The notes beneath the pieces were generated by a model. It searched no databases, was not told where the DNA came from, and saw only the letters and a list, made by a program, of their open reading frames with translations. DNA of 64,000 bases, from assembly GCA_037954665.1 (NCBI GenBank), contig JBBMOL010000046.1, positions 4,200,501 to 4,264,500 on the forward strand. Direction: 5' to 3'. The DNA is from Laguncularia racemosa (lineage: Eukaryota; Streptophyta; Magnoliopsida; Myrtales; Combretaceae). The translations under genes and the position numbers were made by a program. Positions 11,560 to 24,010 of this stretch are shown here, piece after piece. The stretch's first letter is position 1; each line of letters starts with the position of its first letter.

Positions 11560-12525
11560 TTGTTTGTTATTTTCTTGGAACCATTTATTTTGTAAGTTTT
11601 TTGGGACATTTTATTTGGTTGTATTTTTTTATTTTAGGACCGGCCACCCTATAGTGGCATAGTTGTAATTTTCTAGTCATTTTAACTCTAAAGGGAGCAA
11701 GTATAAATACTTGCTTAAGTAGGGTTTAGAGGGGGAGAATGCACTGACCATTACTACAAATTTTTTGTGAGAGATTAGGGTTTGTCCTAATATTTCATGA
11801 GGACTCTTATCAATTTCAATCCATTGGAATTGTGGTGAGTTGCAACTTAGTAAATTGTGAGTAATATCAATTCCTAAGTTGATTTTCTTTTCATAACTAG
11901 TGTGTCATATCTAATGTTGATTAGGATTGGTTCTTGTTCTAATTTTTGGCGTCAATTTTAGGTCCCATTCCATCCGTATATTGTTATCAATTTAATTGGA
12001 ATTGTCTCTTTGATATTACCTTATAATTGTCTTTCATCATTTGCGTAGAGTTCCTTTGTTGATTCATAGTTCATGGCCATTGTGTGTTTTTGGTGATTTG
12101 GAATCTCAATTGATCTTATGTGGTGTGCTTAATTCCATTGAGTATAATATCATTTGGTATTAAGATTGATTAACTAACAAATTGGATTAACAAAGCAATT
12201 TTAGGGTTTACGCATATTTGAAGGTTGATCCGGTTTTGGATTTGATTAGGAATTGTTCCATTTATTTGATTACATATGCTTTAACTTGGTTTTAAGCATA
12301 TCATCATTTAGTATGAAAGATTATCATACTTGGATATTCAATCTTGATCACGTCTATATTTGTGGATTTGGTTTATAAGAATTGAGGATTTATGCAATTA
12401 GAGGACTATTGTATTGTCATTATGTAATTGGTCTTTCAATTGGGTTTTGTGTGCTTATGCTTGGTTTTAAGCATATCATTAACCTTATAGTTGACCAACT
12501 TCAATTCAACCTCCTAATTTTCTAG
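11560..12525 (+). repeat. LTR-like segment with TATA box
   Basis: The segment has the composition of an LTR U3-R-U5. A TATA box (tataaata, 11702-11709) is followed by ttagggtttagagggggag and a long T-rich leader without ORFs. A 28-bp block, GGTTTTAAGCATATCAT, repeats at about 12288 and 12462. I could not find clear TG/CA ends or a partner copy. It could instead be a decayed gene promoter. Confidence 0.3.
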
Positions 12526-12616
12526 GTGATGGATTTCACTTTTGGATTTTTCTTCAACCATTTTGGTTGCCTATCACATCCCATCTCAAACCATGACTCG
12601 TATCATTATCATGAGG

Positions 12617-13160
12617 CTAAAAGAGATTCATCCTTAAATCTCTCCTATTCTTGGTGTTATGACATAAGTCTAGCTTCTTCTGATTATAGGATGTCCAATG
12701 ATAAAGAAACAAAATCATCTTACCATTTCTTCTTCTTAACAAATGCAAAATATTCTTCTTTACCTCTTTAGGGCTCATAAGGAACAATCTAAAAGTATGA
12801 CCACCCTTCTTGATAGCATTAGTACCTTTATACCCATCATACACTAGTTGCCCCATAATATTGTTAGTAACCCCAATGTAACAGACAAATCTACAGCCCC
12901 GCCACCCCTATAAACAACGACAAAGGTGTGGCATCCACGAGAATTGCATCAAAAGCAACTTTTTAAGTATAATCACCCATAAAAGTAGAGATACACACTT
13001 ATTTGTAAACATACACAACCCTTTGATTATTTAACTAATGTAAATTGTGAGGTTTGGATGTGATGTAGTTACAATCCTAATTTCCTAATAAAATTTTCCA
13101 AGACAACAATGGCACAAGTGCCTCCATCTACAACAACAATATAAGTTTTTCCCTGTTTTA
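12617..13160 (-). pseudogene. Retropepsin domain remnant, gypsy
   Basis: The minus-strand translation shows the protease region of a Ty3/gypsy polyprotein. The active-site block reads YIVVVDGGTCAIVVLENF, close to the VIIDGGSCTNV pattern of plant elements, so the catalytic Asp is present. Further on, LVYDGYKGTNAIKKGGHTF and LMSPKEV correspond to the HDGFKNRYSF and LTPxQV blocks at the domain end. Stops and frameshifts separate the two halves, and the GRPW signature is lost. The longest open piece is 12856-12617. It lies downstream of gag in the same orientation, as expected. Confidence 0.6.
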
Positions 13161-13479
13161 AACATTAAATAAGAAAAGGGTTTTTCTTTATTCTCGGCCT
13201 TCCTCCCCCTACGTATATAGAGTTTTTTAGACTATCAATGCTGACCCACTATTTACATATATCAACTCTAGCTCATCTCCACTATCACCATCATTAGCTC
13301 ATCATCTTCACTTTCCACTTCAATCTCAGACACTTCTCTTTTTAAATTCATTACCCTTTGATTAGGATATTGTACTACCAATAGAAAGCTTAAATATTTA
13401 AAACATTTTATTGTTTTGACTCCTCCTATATTGTCCCTGTTTTATAACTCTACCAAAGTACTATACTACTGTAGCTCCA

Positions 13480-13930
13480 CCATAGTAGCGATCTCAAATT
13501 TGAGCCTGTGAATACGATGAGGGAATAGTTTACTTTGGAGGTTTGAATTTTACACATCTAGTTCATAAAGTCTCAAACTCTTTGTCATAATCCTTAAGAA
13601 ACATCTCACCTTTCCTTAGATCCTACAACTACTGAAATATCTCTTGCTTATAATACTTAGGAACAAATCCCTCGGTTATCATTCTTCTCATCAACTACTA
13701 TGTTTTCACCTTCTCTTCATTATCTCTATGGCTTTGTTCTTACAATTTATCCTTTATATCGTAAAACATTTAGTAGAAGCCAGGGAAGCCATCTTCACTT
13801 TTTTCTTTTTGTACATTCATAACAATTAAATGCCTTTACTACTTTTGATACCCGATCAAAGAACTCCTTCATTTTACTACTACTTCCTCTAAAAGTGGGA
13901 ATTTTCAATTTTTATATACTTTAGACCCTT
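13480..13930 (-). pseudogene. Gag capsid core remnant, gypsy
   Basis: The minus-strand translation gives MKEFFDRVSKVVKAFN, then KKVKMASLAST, then MKRMITEGFVPKYYKQEIFQ in degenerate form, and LRKGEMFLKDYDKEFETL. These match in order the W-x-RVE-x-F, KVxLVAxKL, RFLPxxYxxxL and GxxSVxEYxxEFExL blocks of the retrotransposon gag domain. Trp codons are replaced by stops. In live copies this forms the virus-like particle shell. It sits between the leader and protease of the same truncated element. Confidence 0.6.
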
Positions 13931-14354
13931 GTTTGGTTATTTACACTCAACTCTCTTGTCAACTCCAAAATTATGTCCACTAGATTCTTAAATCTAGTCC
14001 AACATTACAGCTCACCCCACAATGACTCTTCTAGTTCCAAAAATCTTACACTGTAATTGTTCTATAAGCATTCTCAATGACTTTGACATCCTGTTCATCA
14101 GTTAATTAATCCCATGCCCTCATGTTCTAGGTTAGATATATGCCACTTAGAATCCCCTACTCATCCTATTATATAAATGTTGTTAATACTCTCACTTGAC
14201 ATCTTTTTTTCACAATTCAAATCTCAAAGTAACTATAAACTTATAATCCCATGAATCAACTATAGTGAACCACCACTACACCCACAACACCAAAATTTTC
14301 AAATTTCAACATCGAAAAGTACTCATACTTAACATGGGCCACGCATCTCCCAAA

Positions 14355-14366
14355 GCTTTGATGCCA
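14355..14366 (-). other. Primer binding site, initiator-Met tRNA type
   Basis: The minus strand reads TGGCATCAAAGC, two changes from TGGTATCAGAGC, the common plant PBS for initiator tRNA-Met. It is placed two bases inside the LTR end (TTTCA), which fixes the element's orientation. Confidence 0.65.
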
Positions 14367-14460
14367 ATTGAAATTATCTTAAGATGCATCAAGATCAATT
14401 GATGTGTGAATAACTAGATCTTAGGGTTTAGAGATAATAAAAGGGATATTTTTATGGTTT

Positions 14461-15087
14461 TGTAATTATATGAATAGTACAAATAACAAAAGTAAATTAC
14501 ATTGACCACCCATGTGAATTTTAAAAATTACATTGGTACTCCACTTTTTAAAAATACAATACTTATGCCCTTGATTTTGGCTATGTGAGTGCTGATGTAG
14601 CACAAATGCTAACGTTTCATCATCACATTAGCAATAATAATGTATTTTATTTAAATAGTATAAGTATATATATATATATATTAATTTGCTAAAACAATAA
14701 AAAAGTTCAAATAAATAAAAAAAATAAAAAAAAAAAAATTTTAAAACTTCTTTTAATAACAGTTATGCTTGTAGGTTGTACCTATTGCTAGTTGCAACTA
14801 TTTAGTGCAATTGGTTGTAGCAACCATCCATAGGTTGTACCTATAACCAGTTAGCAATCAATTAGCAACCAAACTTGTAATCAATTAACAACCAATTAGC
14901 AACCAGACTTGCAATTAGATAGTAATCGGTCTTGCAGCCAATCTACAATTGGATAGCAACTAGTAGCATTTCATGAAAAAGAAAGCTTTATATATTAATT
15001 AACTGTGTTTCATTAACAACATAACTATTAAACAAGTATTCTATTTCGTATACATAAATCATATTTTACAATTTAATTGTTGAATGG

Positions 15088-15130
<43 letters not shown>

Positions 15131-15214
15131 ATATAGATATACATAATTATGAGTATTATTTTATATAGTAATTAAAGTGTGTAAGGTAAATATATAAATA
15201 GTTACTTTACCTAG
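14461..15214. repeat. Low-complexity stretch: CAACCA-type array and TA microsatellites
   Basis: 14770-14960 is a loose array of the motif caaccaattagcaacc and its variants (ttgcaa, tagcaacca), apparently grown from a unit of about 20 bp. It is flanked by TA runs at 14665-14682 and 15092-15126. No coding is seen. Confidence 0.6.
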
Positions 15215-17507
15215 GTAGTATACAAAATAATCCTTTGTTATAAACTAAATAACATATTGTGTTTTATTATCTATTATATATTATAGAGTGGATAACTTAT
15301 TTTAATTATCTTAAGACGTACATGTATAAGAGTTTTGTGTTACTTTGTCAATAACTTATATATATTACAATAAAGTGTTATGACAATTTGTAACAAATTT
15401 CTTATAAATTAGTTCAATTATACTAAGTAATTACTTATTATCATATCTAAAAGTATTGTGTTATAAAATAGTCTAATGTAGCTTATGAAAATTTCATAAT
15501 ACAATATATGTAATCATTATGAATTAATACAAAATTACCTATTTTACGGTAATAACAATATATAAATAAAAATATTAATAATGGCAACTTGATAAATATA
15601 AAAATTGTAAACAAAGAATAAGGGTACGCTAGGAATTAAGTTAGCTAATATTAGGAAAAGTAACAAAGAGTTGAGTTGAGTTTATAATAATTATTGATTA
15701 GTATGTAACATTGTTATCAAGATCCAAGGTTGTGGAGTTTTGATTAATAGTTAAAGACTCGTTCCAAGTATGCATTTACCTTACTTGTAGGATGTGTGTG
15801 TTAGGACATAATTAAATGAATTTAATTAATGTTTGGCCTTTAAACTATGTGTTGCTTGTGCATTGTTGTGCCTAAAGATTGGAGGTGGTAGACCTTAGGG
15901 TAGCATCTTGATGATTGGTATGCGATGTTTTTAGTGGAGTTGTGTACCAAAATGATGTGGGTAGATTTAGGTTGACTAATGAACTCATGGTTTTGAGGCC
16001 GCAGGTGATAATTCCCAATACTATGTAAGTATATACAAAATAATCCTTTGTTATAAACTAAATAACATATTGTGTTTTATTATCTATTATATATTATAGA
16101 GTAGATTACTTATTTTAATTATCTTAAGAAGTACATGTATAAGAGTTTTGTGTTACTTTGTCAATAACTTATATATATTACAATAAAGTGTTATGACACT
16201 TTGTAACAAATTTCTTATAAATTAGTTCAATTATACCAAGTAATTACTTATTATCATACCTAAAAGTATTGTGTTATAAAATAGTCTAATGTAGCTTATG
16301 ACAATTTCGTAATACAATATATGTAATCATTATGAATTAATACAAAATTACCTATTTTACAGTAATAACAATATATAAATAAAAACAATGGCAACTTGAT
16401 AAATATAAAAATTGTAAATAAAGAATAAGGGTACGCTAGGAATTAAGTTATCTAATATTAGGAAAAGTAACAAAGAGTTGAGTTGAGTTTATAATAATTA
16501 TTCATTAGTATGTAACATTGTTATCAAGATCTAAGGTTGTGGAGTTTTGATTAACAGTTAAAGGCCCGTTCCAAGTATGCATTTACCTTACTTGTAGGAT
16601 GTGTGTGTTAGGACATAATTAAGTGAATTTAATTAATGTTTGGCCTTTAAACTATGTGTTGCTTGTGCATTGTTGTGCCTAAAGATTGGGGGTGGTAGAC
16701 CTTAGGGTAGTATCTTGATGATTGGTATGTGATGTTTTTAGTGGAGTTGTGTACCAAAATGATGTGGGTAGATTTAAGTTGACTAACAGACTCATGGTTT
16801 TGAGGCTGGAGGTGATAGTTCCCAATACTATGTAAGTATATATATTTATATATGTGTGCGGTTGGGGTCATGTGTTACACCAAGTCTTAGGACACCAAGA
16901 CTGTGCTATTTGCCAAGCTTAAACAAAGGCAATTAATCTATAGATTGTGATATCATGCTACATATATCTACTTGTGAGATGTGATTGCAAAACATGCATG
17001 TGTGATTGTGGTACTCTTGTATTAGATAATAGCTCACCCATTGTTAGGGAATTCTTTTTCAATTGTAGGTATGTTTGATGAATTATTGGTTTATGATGAG
17101 ATGAGGGGGGATCTTTATATGGCAAATGGCATTGAGTACTATTACTATTGTGAGGACTAGAGTTTGTGAGAGATTATCAAATGTTAGCATTTGTAATGTT
17201 AATATGAAGACTATGTTATGGTGACAGACTCCATAGTTAGTGTAATTTAATGTTTTGTTTTAGCTATGATAGTTTGTAAGTTACTATAGAAGCATATACT
17301 CTAATTGATATTTGCATATGTTGTATTTGTGGTTATAGAATCTGACTCAAGTGAAACACTTGTAGATCTTTCTTTGGAGACTTCTATGTTATATGTTGGC
17401 AGATATTATAGGTTATGGAGTTCATAGCTATTTTTGAGCATTTGCATATCATCACGCTATGATGGTCCATAGTGGGTTGTATATGTTCCAAGTTTTAAGG
17501 CATTACA
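15215..17507 (+). repeat. Solo or partial LTR, plus orientation (family A/B)
   Basis: It ends with CAAGTTTTAAGGCATTACA at 17507. Its reverse complement aligns with the LTR at 19323-21232 in several places: the terminal TGTAATG-CTTAAAACTT, the GGAACTATCACCTCC block, and TACCAATCATC-AG with CCTAAGG. The left end is unclear, near or before 15215. It contains the tandem duplication listed separately. No primer site or internal domain follows it. Confidence 0.6.
15221..16840. repeat. 0.81-kb tandem duplication inside an LTR
   Basis: Unit 1 starts at 15221 and unit 2 at 16034 (offset 813), with identity around 95%. A 6-bp deletion in unit 2 (aaaatattaataatgg versus aaaacaatgg) reduces the offset to 807 by the end. 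Both units end in cccaatactatgtaagtata. The high identity means the duplication is much younger than the surrounding LTR decay. Confidence 0.9.
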
Positions 17508-17632
17508 AATGTCTACTAAAACTTGTCACTCATATGTGTTATGTTTGTGAGCAACTGATTTTGGGTCACTTTATAGAGGAAGAAGGTGACTATTGATGGG
17601 GAAAGATTCTCATGCAATTAGCAAACTCCAAG

Positions 17633-18332
17633 TAGACATGGTCACATGGTAGAATCGTTGGTTCTAGGTCCCCAAAATAGGGAATTGGGGGACTCGGTTC
17701 CAGGCTAGGTCCAAAGACCTGCCATTCCAAACCGATGAATTGGCTTCTTTTTTTTTTCAAATAAAAAATTTATAATTTAAAAAATTAAAAATTTAAAAAG
17801 ACTATGAGCTTAAAACTCTTAATAGTTTTTGGCATATTTTGTAAAAGTTGGAAAATGATTTGCTTTTATTTATATAAAACCATACACAAGTAGAGTTGTC
17901 ATCTTAATAACGTAAGATAAACATTTAAAAAAGAAAATCAAAAGATAAAAATTGGTTTTAGTCCCATATTGCTAAGGAAAGAAAACTTTTTCTTATTCAA
18001 TTTTATAAATATTCAAACACACATTTTCTTTTAGTGTATTTGTTTCTCACGTTATTAATAATAACAACACATTAAATGTTGTGAATGGGAATTAGCTTTT
18101 CCTATTCAAATGGAAATAGTTTAAAATTTTAATATTATTTTAATTTTAATTTATTTTTTCTTTACTTTTCTTTGTTTTTAGGCAGGTTGAAACTACCTGT
18201 TCCTATAAGTCCGGCGGGTTGACCCGCCACTAGTTCATGGAATTAATGGCTCCATGATTGGTAAAGAACCTTCTTGCCGATTCATAGTTTCAGGCTGGTT
18301 CGCAGTTTCAACTTGCCCCATGACCATGTCTA
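17633..18332. mobile_element. hAT-like non-autonomous element
   Basis: The termini are inverted copies: tagacatggtcacatgg at 17633 and, on the minus strand, tagacatggtcatgggg from 18332. Subterminal regions carry GGTTCCAGGC and GGTTGA-AC type motifs in both halves, typical of hAT-derived MITEs. Flanking octamers actccaag and ccttcgag agree at 5 of 8 bases, compatible with an old 8-bp target duplication. No transposase is encoded. Confidence 0.6.
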
Positions 18333-18354
18333 CCTTCGAGGCTAACTAGGTTAA

Positions 18355-19312
18355 ATTTAACTATAATTGGGTTGTCAGAGTTGAAAATAGGAAAACTGGC
18401 ATTGGTGGAGTTTGTTGGGATTCTTGGGGTAATGTGCTTTTGGAGTTTTTTCAAAAAGCATGGCCTTTGCCCGATCAATGGAATTTGAAATATAGAGTCT
18501 CGTGATTGCCTTTGAACTTGCATATCACTTGAGCCTCCATAAATAACATTTTCATTGAAACTAATTCAATGGAAGTTATTAAGTAGATCAATAATTATTT
18601 AATATATATCATTTATAGAATTATTATTTAATTATAACATTGGATCAATATAAACATTATAATTAGGCTTTTAATGTGAATGGCTCATGATAGGTTGAGC
18701 TACTCATTTTGATTACCCAGTGAGAGGTCTCTACTCTCATTTGATAAAGTATAAAAATTACTTTCCCATTAGACAGTCTTCAATATAATAAAAAATTTCT
18801 TATTAGATAGAGAGTAGTTTCACTCTCACGCTTTTTACAATCATATTGAGAAGATATTCAAAATAGTTCTCTCTACAATTCTAGGTGCATAAATCTTATT
18901 TTAATTCTATAGATATAATAGGATAAATATGCTATAATCTTATATCTACATGCAATTTGTTCTGAATTTATATATACATACATTGAATTTTTCTATTAGT
19001 TTATTCCTTCTATATTTTTATTATGTAGGGAAAGGATATTATAGTTTTTGACAATGTTAGATTCTGCGAAGTTTTTTGTGAAGGCAACAACGTGGTTGAT
19101 TTTCTTGCTAAGTCTAAGTTAGATTAGGAAGAAGACCTTTTATTTTATTTCTTGTCCACCAGTGGAATTAGATGCTTTCCATTCAAAAGACATCATGTAA
19201 TCAATGTTTGGAGGGGCATAGCTTGTATTGGAGCCAAATTAATGTCTGGCTTTGAGTTGTTGTATGCTGGTTTTGTACTTTTCAGCTTTGTTATTTCTAT
19301 TTAATGAATAAA
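18355..19312 (+). pseudogene. RNase H-like (RVT_3) pseudogene, split
   Basis: The plus-strand translation from 18355 gives TGIGGVCWDSWGNVLLEF, the start of the plant RNase H-like (RVT_3) fold found at LINE ends and in stand-alone genes; the first catalytic Asp is the D of WDSWG. IFIETNSMEVIKWI-type sequence follows (Asp of the E-D-S motif is Asn here). Another 430 bp later, VFCEGNNVVDFLAKSK at 19055-19115 matches the REANxVADxLAK block. The gap 18601-19054 is non-coding and may be an inserted element. An AATAAA at 19307 fits a polyadenylation signal. Stops at CGA-to-TGA and TGG-to-TAG positions show it is dead. The hAT-like element borders its 5' side. Confidence 0.65.
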
Positions 19313-19322
19313 TAGTTAGATT

Positions 19323-21232
19323 TGTAATGTCTTAAAACTTAGGAAATTATAACTCGCCACATATCTCTATTGTGTAGTGACATACAAAGGCTTGAGACTA
19401 CAGTTATATTTCTATGTTTAACTCCACTTCACATTTATATATATGTAACTTCAAAGAATTAAATAAATGACTCATGAGCGAGTTATATCAACCATACTAT
19501 GTTTAAAGTTAAGCAAGAATATTTCACCTCAATTTAATTATCTCCATAAACAAGTTTGCCACATCACTTTCTAGGTCCATAATAGTTAAAACAAACTATT
19601 ATATAAGGTCTTCAACATGGTGTCATATAAATGATAATCTAAATTCAACTTCTCTCTAACTACTCATCATCATAATAGTAATAGCAATCTCTATTAACAT
19701 CATCCTAAAAGTAATAATATACATTCTCGGACTCATCATACTCAACATGCTTGTCACATACTAAGCTTAAGCTTAGTATGTGAATACCTAAAAACATGCG
19801 CATGCCACAATGATCATAGTACATACACACATATAATGCAACAAATAATTCATAACTAGTTCATTGCTTATCTTTGAATTAATTAGCAATCAACATAGGG
19901 GTGCTTATGACCCTATTGTCACCTTGAGCCCCAATATTTTAAATGGTATCGGGAACTATCACCTCCCTTGCTAATACCCCTAAAATATACCATAGGTCAT
20001 TTCAGTATAGAACTCTACTATGGACAATGCTATATACCAATCATCTAGGTGCTTCCTAAGGATCTCCCACCTTAAGTTTGTAGGCAAAGCTACATAGAAG
20101 CAACAAACAAATTATTTACCAAATATGCTTTAAGGTCATTTAATTACTATAATTATCAAGCATAACTAGAAAGCATAATAAACATGTACCAAGAAGAATG
20201 GTCTCAAAATTTACTTGTTTACAACTATCAAGTATTTCAAGACTTGTCATGTAACCACAAATTAAACTTAATTCTATCCTACAACATGGTATAAGTTCAC
20301 TAAATTATTTAACTAAGATTTTATTATCTATTTCCCTTTGCTATTGCTCTAGTGTAGGTAAAGCTAACTTCAAATGAAGAAAAATTAAAATAGATGGAAG
20401 AAAGAGGCATAATAGGGTGACGCGGCTGTGTATACAGCTGTTTAAGAGAGCAGAGGTAAAAATATAATCATTTACATGACTGTGTATCTTTCTGTGCATA
20501 AAAGTCTTTTGAAACACTTAAGTATATGATCATGTATTTGACTGTGTACTTTAACACGAGTAGGTATATACTCGTGTACCTAGCCATGTACACCTCATCT
20601 CACAAATTTTATTCAACTGTCAACATGGGAGCCCTGTACCCCTTGGAAACTTATGACCTCTTCCATTTTCTTCTACATTCGACCCTTTTTCTTTCCAACA
20701 TTTACCAATCCTTACAACACTCCAAATTCACTATAAAAAGTTGTCCAATTTGTGAAATTTACTATGGTTATAGTACTTGTCTCAAATTAAATCAATAGCT
20801 CGAGACTTGTATGATCAAGCAACTTTAGCATTGAAATGGTCATATCAAAAACCCTAAATTGGAACAATACTCCACACTTTAAATATTCTATCACCGTTAA
20901 AAGGAGAATGTATGCAAATAAAAAAGAAAAAGAAAAAGAAAGATAACTTATCTTTGTGAAAAGTGTGTTGATTAGAGTGGTTCAGTGTCACTAGATAGCA
21001 AATTGGTGAAGGTCTATAAAGGATAGGTTTTCCTATGGAGAGAGATGAGATACGGGTTGGGTTAAATAGAAGAAAAGAAAGAGCAAATTAGGTTTTGCAA
21101 GCATTTAAATAGTCCAAGACAAAAAAAAAGAAAAGGAAATGCCCTCTTTTTAAATATATTATTACTTTAATGTCCCACCTTTTAAAAATGTTGTTTTATT
21201 TTTATTATTTCGGTATTTTATAGGGTCTTACA
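19323..21232 (-). repeat. Solo LTR, minus orientation (1.91 kb)
   Basis: On the minus strand it starts TGTAAGACCCTATAAAATACC at 21232 and ends AAGACATTACA at 19323, a proper TG...CA pair with TGTAA/TTACA inverted ends. A TATA-like CTATTTAAATGC lies at 21102-21113, about 120 bp in. No internal domain or second LTR adjoins, so it is read as a solo LTR. It is related to the inverted LTR ending at 17507. No clear 5-bp target duplication was seen. Confidence 0.65.
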
Positions 21233-23201
21233 AAAAAAAAAAAAAAGTTTGTCTGGCGTTGTCTTGGATACTTCAAAATGCCGTCTATATGCTTTCGAAT
21301 ATATATATAATTTTTGTCTCCATCGGTAGACTTACTTCTACTTATTGTTGCTGTCTCCTCTTTTCCTTTTCCCATAAACTTTGTTCAATCGAAGACCTAT
21401 TGGTTTTGGATTACGATCTGTCTTCAAGAGCGGGGCTGTGTTTGCTTCAGCCACCAGCCTTCTGAAATGCATCTATCTCGTCCGCAGCAAATTTCCCCAT
21501 TAATATTATTGATTTTATAAATTCTTAATATATTTGCTAAATATAGTAATATTTATTAAAAATAATTTACAAGATGCATAGTTGGCAATCGAGATGCAAT
21601 AATAATATACATGGTACTTGGGAATCTTTATAGATAATATATGGTTTTCAGAGTGTCTTCATGGTGGAGATGTTATTCTCTGCACTTTACTCTAATATGG
21701 GAGCTAAGTTCTGATAATTTGAAATTGGATCTTAATTTATGGGAAGGGGCTCAAGCCCCAAAGTTCGGTAAAAAGAATTAATTATTAAAATTGATTGAAA
21801 AAGGTAAAATATGTACTGAATGTATATTTTAAAGAGAACATTTAATATGAAGTTAGATATGAATAAGTGGTTATATATATTCTTTTGTCAATATAATATC
21901 ATGGGTTTAACTTTCACATAAGTCATTTTATTTTTTCAAATTGCATCCGGTCTCCCCAAGTGCACGATTTTGGATCCATCCCTTCTAATATCCAACTTGA
22001 ACCTCCCCGACTAAGTAGGTCCAATAGGTGCTAAAATCCTACATGTTTTTATGTTTATTCTTGATCATATTTGAACATTGAAACTTACAACACATGATGT
22101 TCCGCAATAGCTCTAAGATAATTACGAGACCATACCTCTACGAGCTTATCAAAGCATATTCTAAGAATTTGAGAATAATACAAGAGAGGGATCAACGTTT
22201 GAGTTCAAATTAAAATAAATGATTAAAATATGAGATCTCATTATGATGTTATTATAAATAGTAATAGATTTTCTATGCGAATTATTTATTGTGTTTACGA
22301 GCTAATAATGAATCATCTATTTTAACCACTTAAAAGTTTAATAATTTACTTTAATTTGATTCAAATATTAATTTTCTCGATTGTAATTTTCCATCTAAAA
22401 ATTTAGAATAGCAACCTTTTAAGTTTAATAACACCATGTACAAGATAAACTCTAGTGCTTAATAGATTTCGACATTCATCATAGACCATAATCTTATATT
22501 AGATACTGCATCATTCACGTACCATCGTCAAAGTAAATAAAAATTACGCCATTTAGAAAAGGGGATTGTTTGAAAGGATAAATTAGTTCAAGACTTTCAT
22601 TAAACTATTAAAATTATAAATATACTCGAAATGTTTGTTTTTTTTTTTTATTGTATGCTTGATCCTCCCATGGGACAATTTTACTCCCCTGTATAATGAT
22701 AGCAAAAGCACATCTTATGTGCATCAAAATTAGCCAGTGCAAGCTAAAAAAATTGCATTAAACATGTGTAGAATATCCACATTGATTAGCACTTCCTAAT
22801 TATTGAATTCTAACATAATACGATTTGGTGATATAATCCGCATCGTATGCTGAGCTATGTCATCGGATGGTGGATCAAGCGAGTCTAAAAAACAGAGGAA
22901 GTGTATAATGAAAAGAATTTAAAACGATCATATAGTTTTAAAAACAAAATATACCTTCAAATCATGTTGATAACTTTTAATACAATACAATAATATGAAT
23001 AATACATATTTAGAAATATGATTAATAAAGAAAAGGCGAAAATAACATGATATACGATATAGAAAATATTATTATAATTCAAATAAATATAAATATATTG
23101 CAAACTAATTATTTATGTTTTTTTATTCGATTTCATTAATTTTTACAATCACATGAATTCATACGAACTAAAAATACAGCCTCTAATTTTAATAAACAAT
23201 C
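21233..23201. other. AT-rich intergenic sequence, no gene seen
   Basis: No conserved domain in any frame. The overlapping open stretches at 21259-21520 look spurious. A tract at 21740-21990 has paired gggctcaagcccc and gatttTGGATCCATCCC motifs reminiscent of degraded element ends, but no boundary could be set. Confidence 0.45.
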
Positions 23202-23766
23202 TCAAAAAATGAGAAAAATATACCACAAGGACCTAAGTTTTTCTATTATTATTATTTTTTTCCATTTTAGGACCTATGTTTTGCATTTTTTCATTTTAGG
23301 ACCTATGTTTTTCAAGATAAGTCAATAAAGGATCTCCGTTAATTTCCATTAAATTTTTTATTAACAACTACTGACACAGCACTCTAGGTAATATGTCCAT
23401 GTTAGCACAACCTAACCCAAAATAAAAACTTAACCCAAAACCAAAAAAAAGCCAATGATCAAAACTGTGAGAGCATTTCAGTCCCAATAATAACATCAAT
23501 ATTTTAAAATTAAGAAACCTATCTTTCCCAAAACTCCCAAATCAATGATCACCCAATTTTCAAATGAAGTACTATAATATCACCTAATCATCATAATCAC
23601 ACTAGAAGACTAAGGAAGTGTAGAACAATGAGCATCATTCTTCATTCCTTAAGAGATTGGCACAATGCCCTTTGAACCCTATGAATGAAAGCGGTGTCAA
23701 TTTCTCTTAAATTGTGTTTTCATGTGTAAGTTGTGAGGAACGGGTCTTCTTGAAGACAAAAGTATA

Positions 23767-23990
23767 CCAACTTGTTATTGTGGACTAAGATCTCTTATGA
23801 GGATTGCTTCAACATGAGAAAACATGAGAAGGAGGTTCTACGACTATTTGTTATATAGAAACAATGATGGTTATGGGTATTTTAGGTGGATTGATTTGGT
23901 AATACCTTCACATGGTCACAAAGAGAGGGGAAGGTCATGTACTCATGTGCATCCACTTGGAATAAATGATGAGGTCAAATACATGAAGTG
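23767..23990 (+). pseudogene. zf-GRF zinc-finger fragment inside the MULE
   Basis: The plus-strand translation runs PTCYCGLRSLM, then RRRFYDYLLYRNNDGYGYF, then RWIDLVIPSHG. This matches the GRF-type zinc finger (C-x-C-G ... GRRFxxCPxY ... CxYFxWxD). The first two ligands are kept, while the two later Cys are Tyr in both cases, each explained by one G-to-A change. One TGA interrupts the middle. GRF fingers bind single-stranded nucleic acid in DNA-processing proteins, and short GRF-domain ORFs are common beside plant MULE transposases. Here it faces the transposase tail to tail. It could be an accessory ORF of the MULE or a captured host fragment. Confidence 0.7.
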
Positions 23991-24010
23991 GTTGATTTTA
24001 TCCTATTATT

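Larger units (their letters stand above)
12600..14366 (-). mobile_element. Truncated gypsy element (gag-protease)
   Basis: Minus-strand remnant made of a tRNA primer site (14355-14366), leader, gag core and protease domain. It stops before RT. The short stretch right of the primer site (14369-14460) is the inner end of its 5' LTR. A 35-bp block in it, with agataataaaagggatattt, recurs at 10427-10461 and may be the remnant of the other LTR. Gag and protease style match chromovirus-type gypsy elements. Confidence 0.6.

Noticed and set aside
15092..15126. Possible replication origin or matrix attachment site at the TA run
   Set aside because: A plain TA microsatellite; several similar runs occur in the window and nothing else supports the idea.
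20526..20798. 90-codon plus-strand frame in the 19-21 kb LTR
   Set aside because: Contained in a solo LTR, antisense to it, without a recognisable domain.
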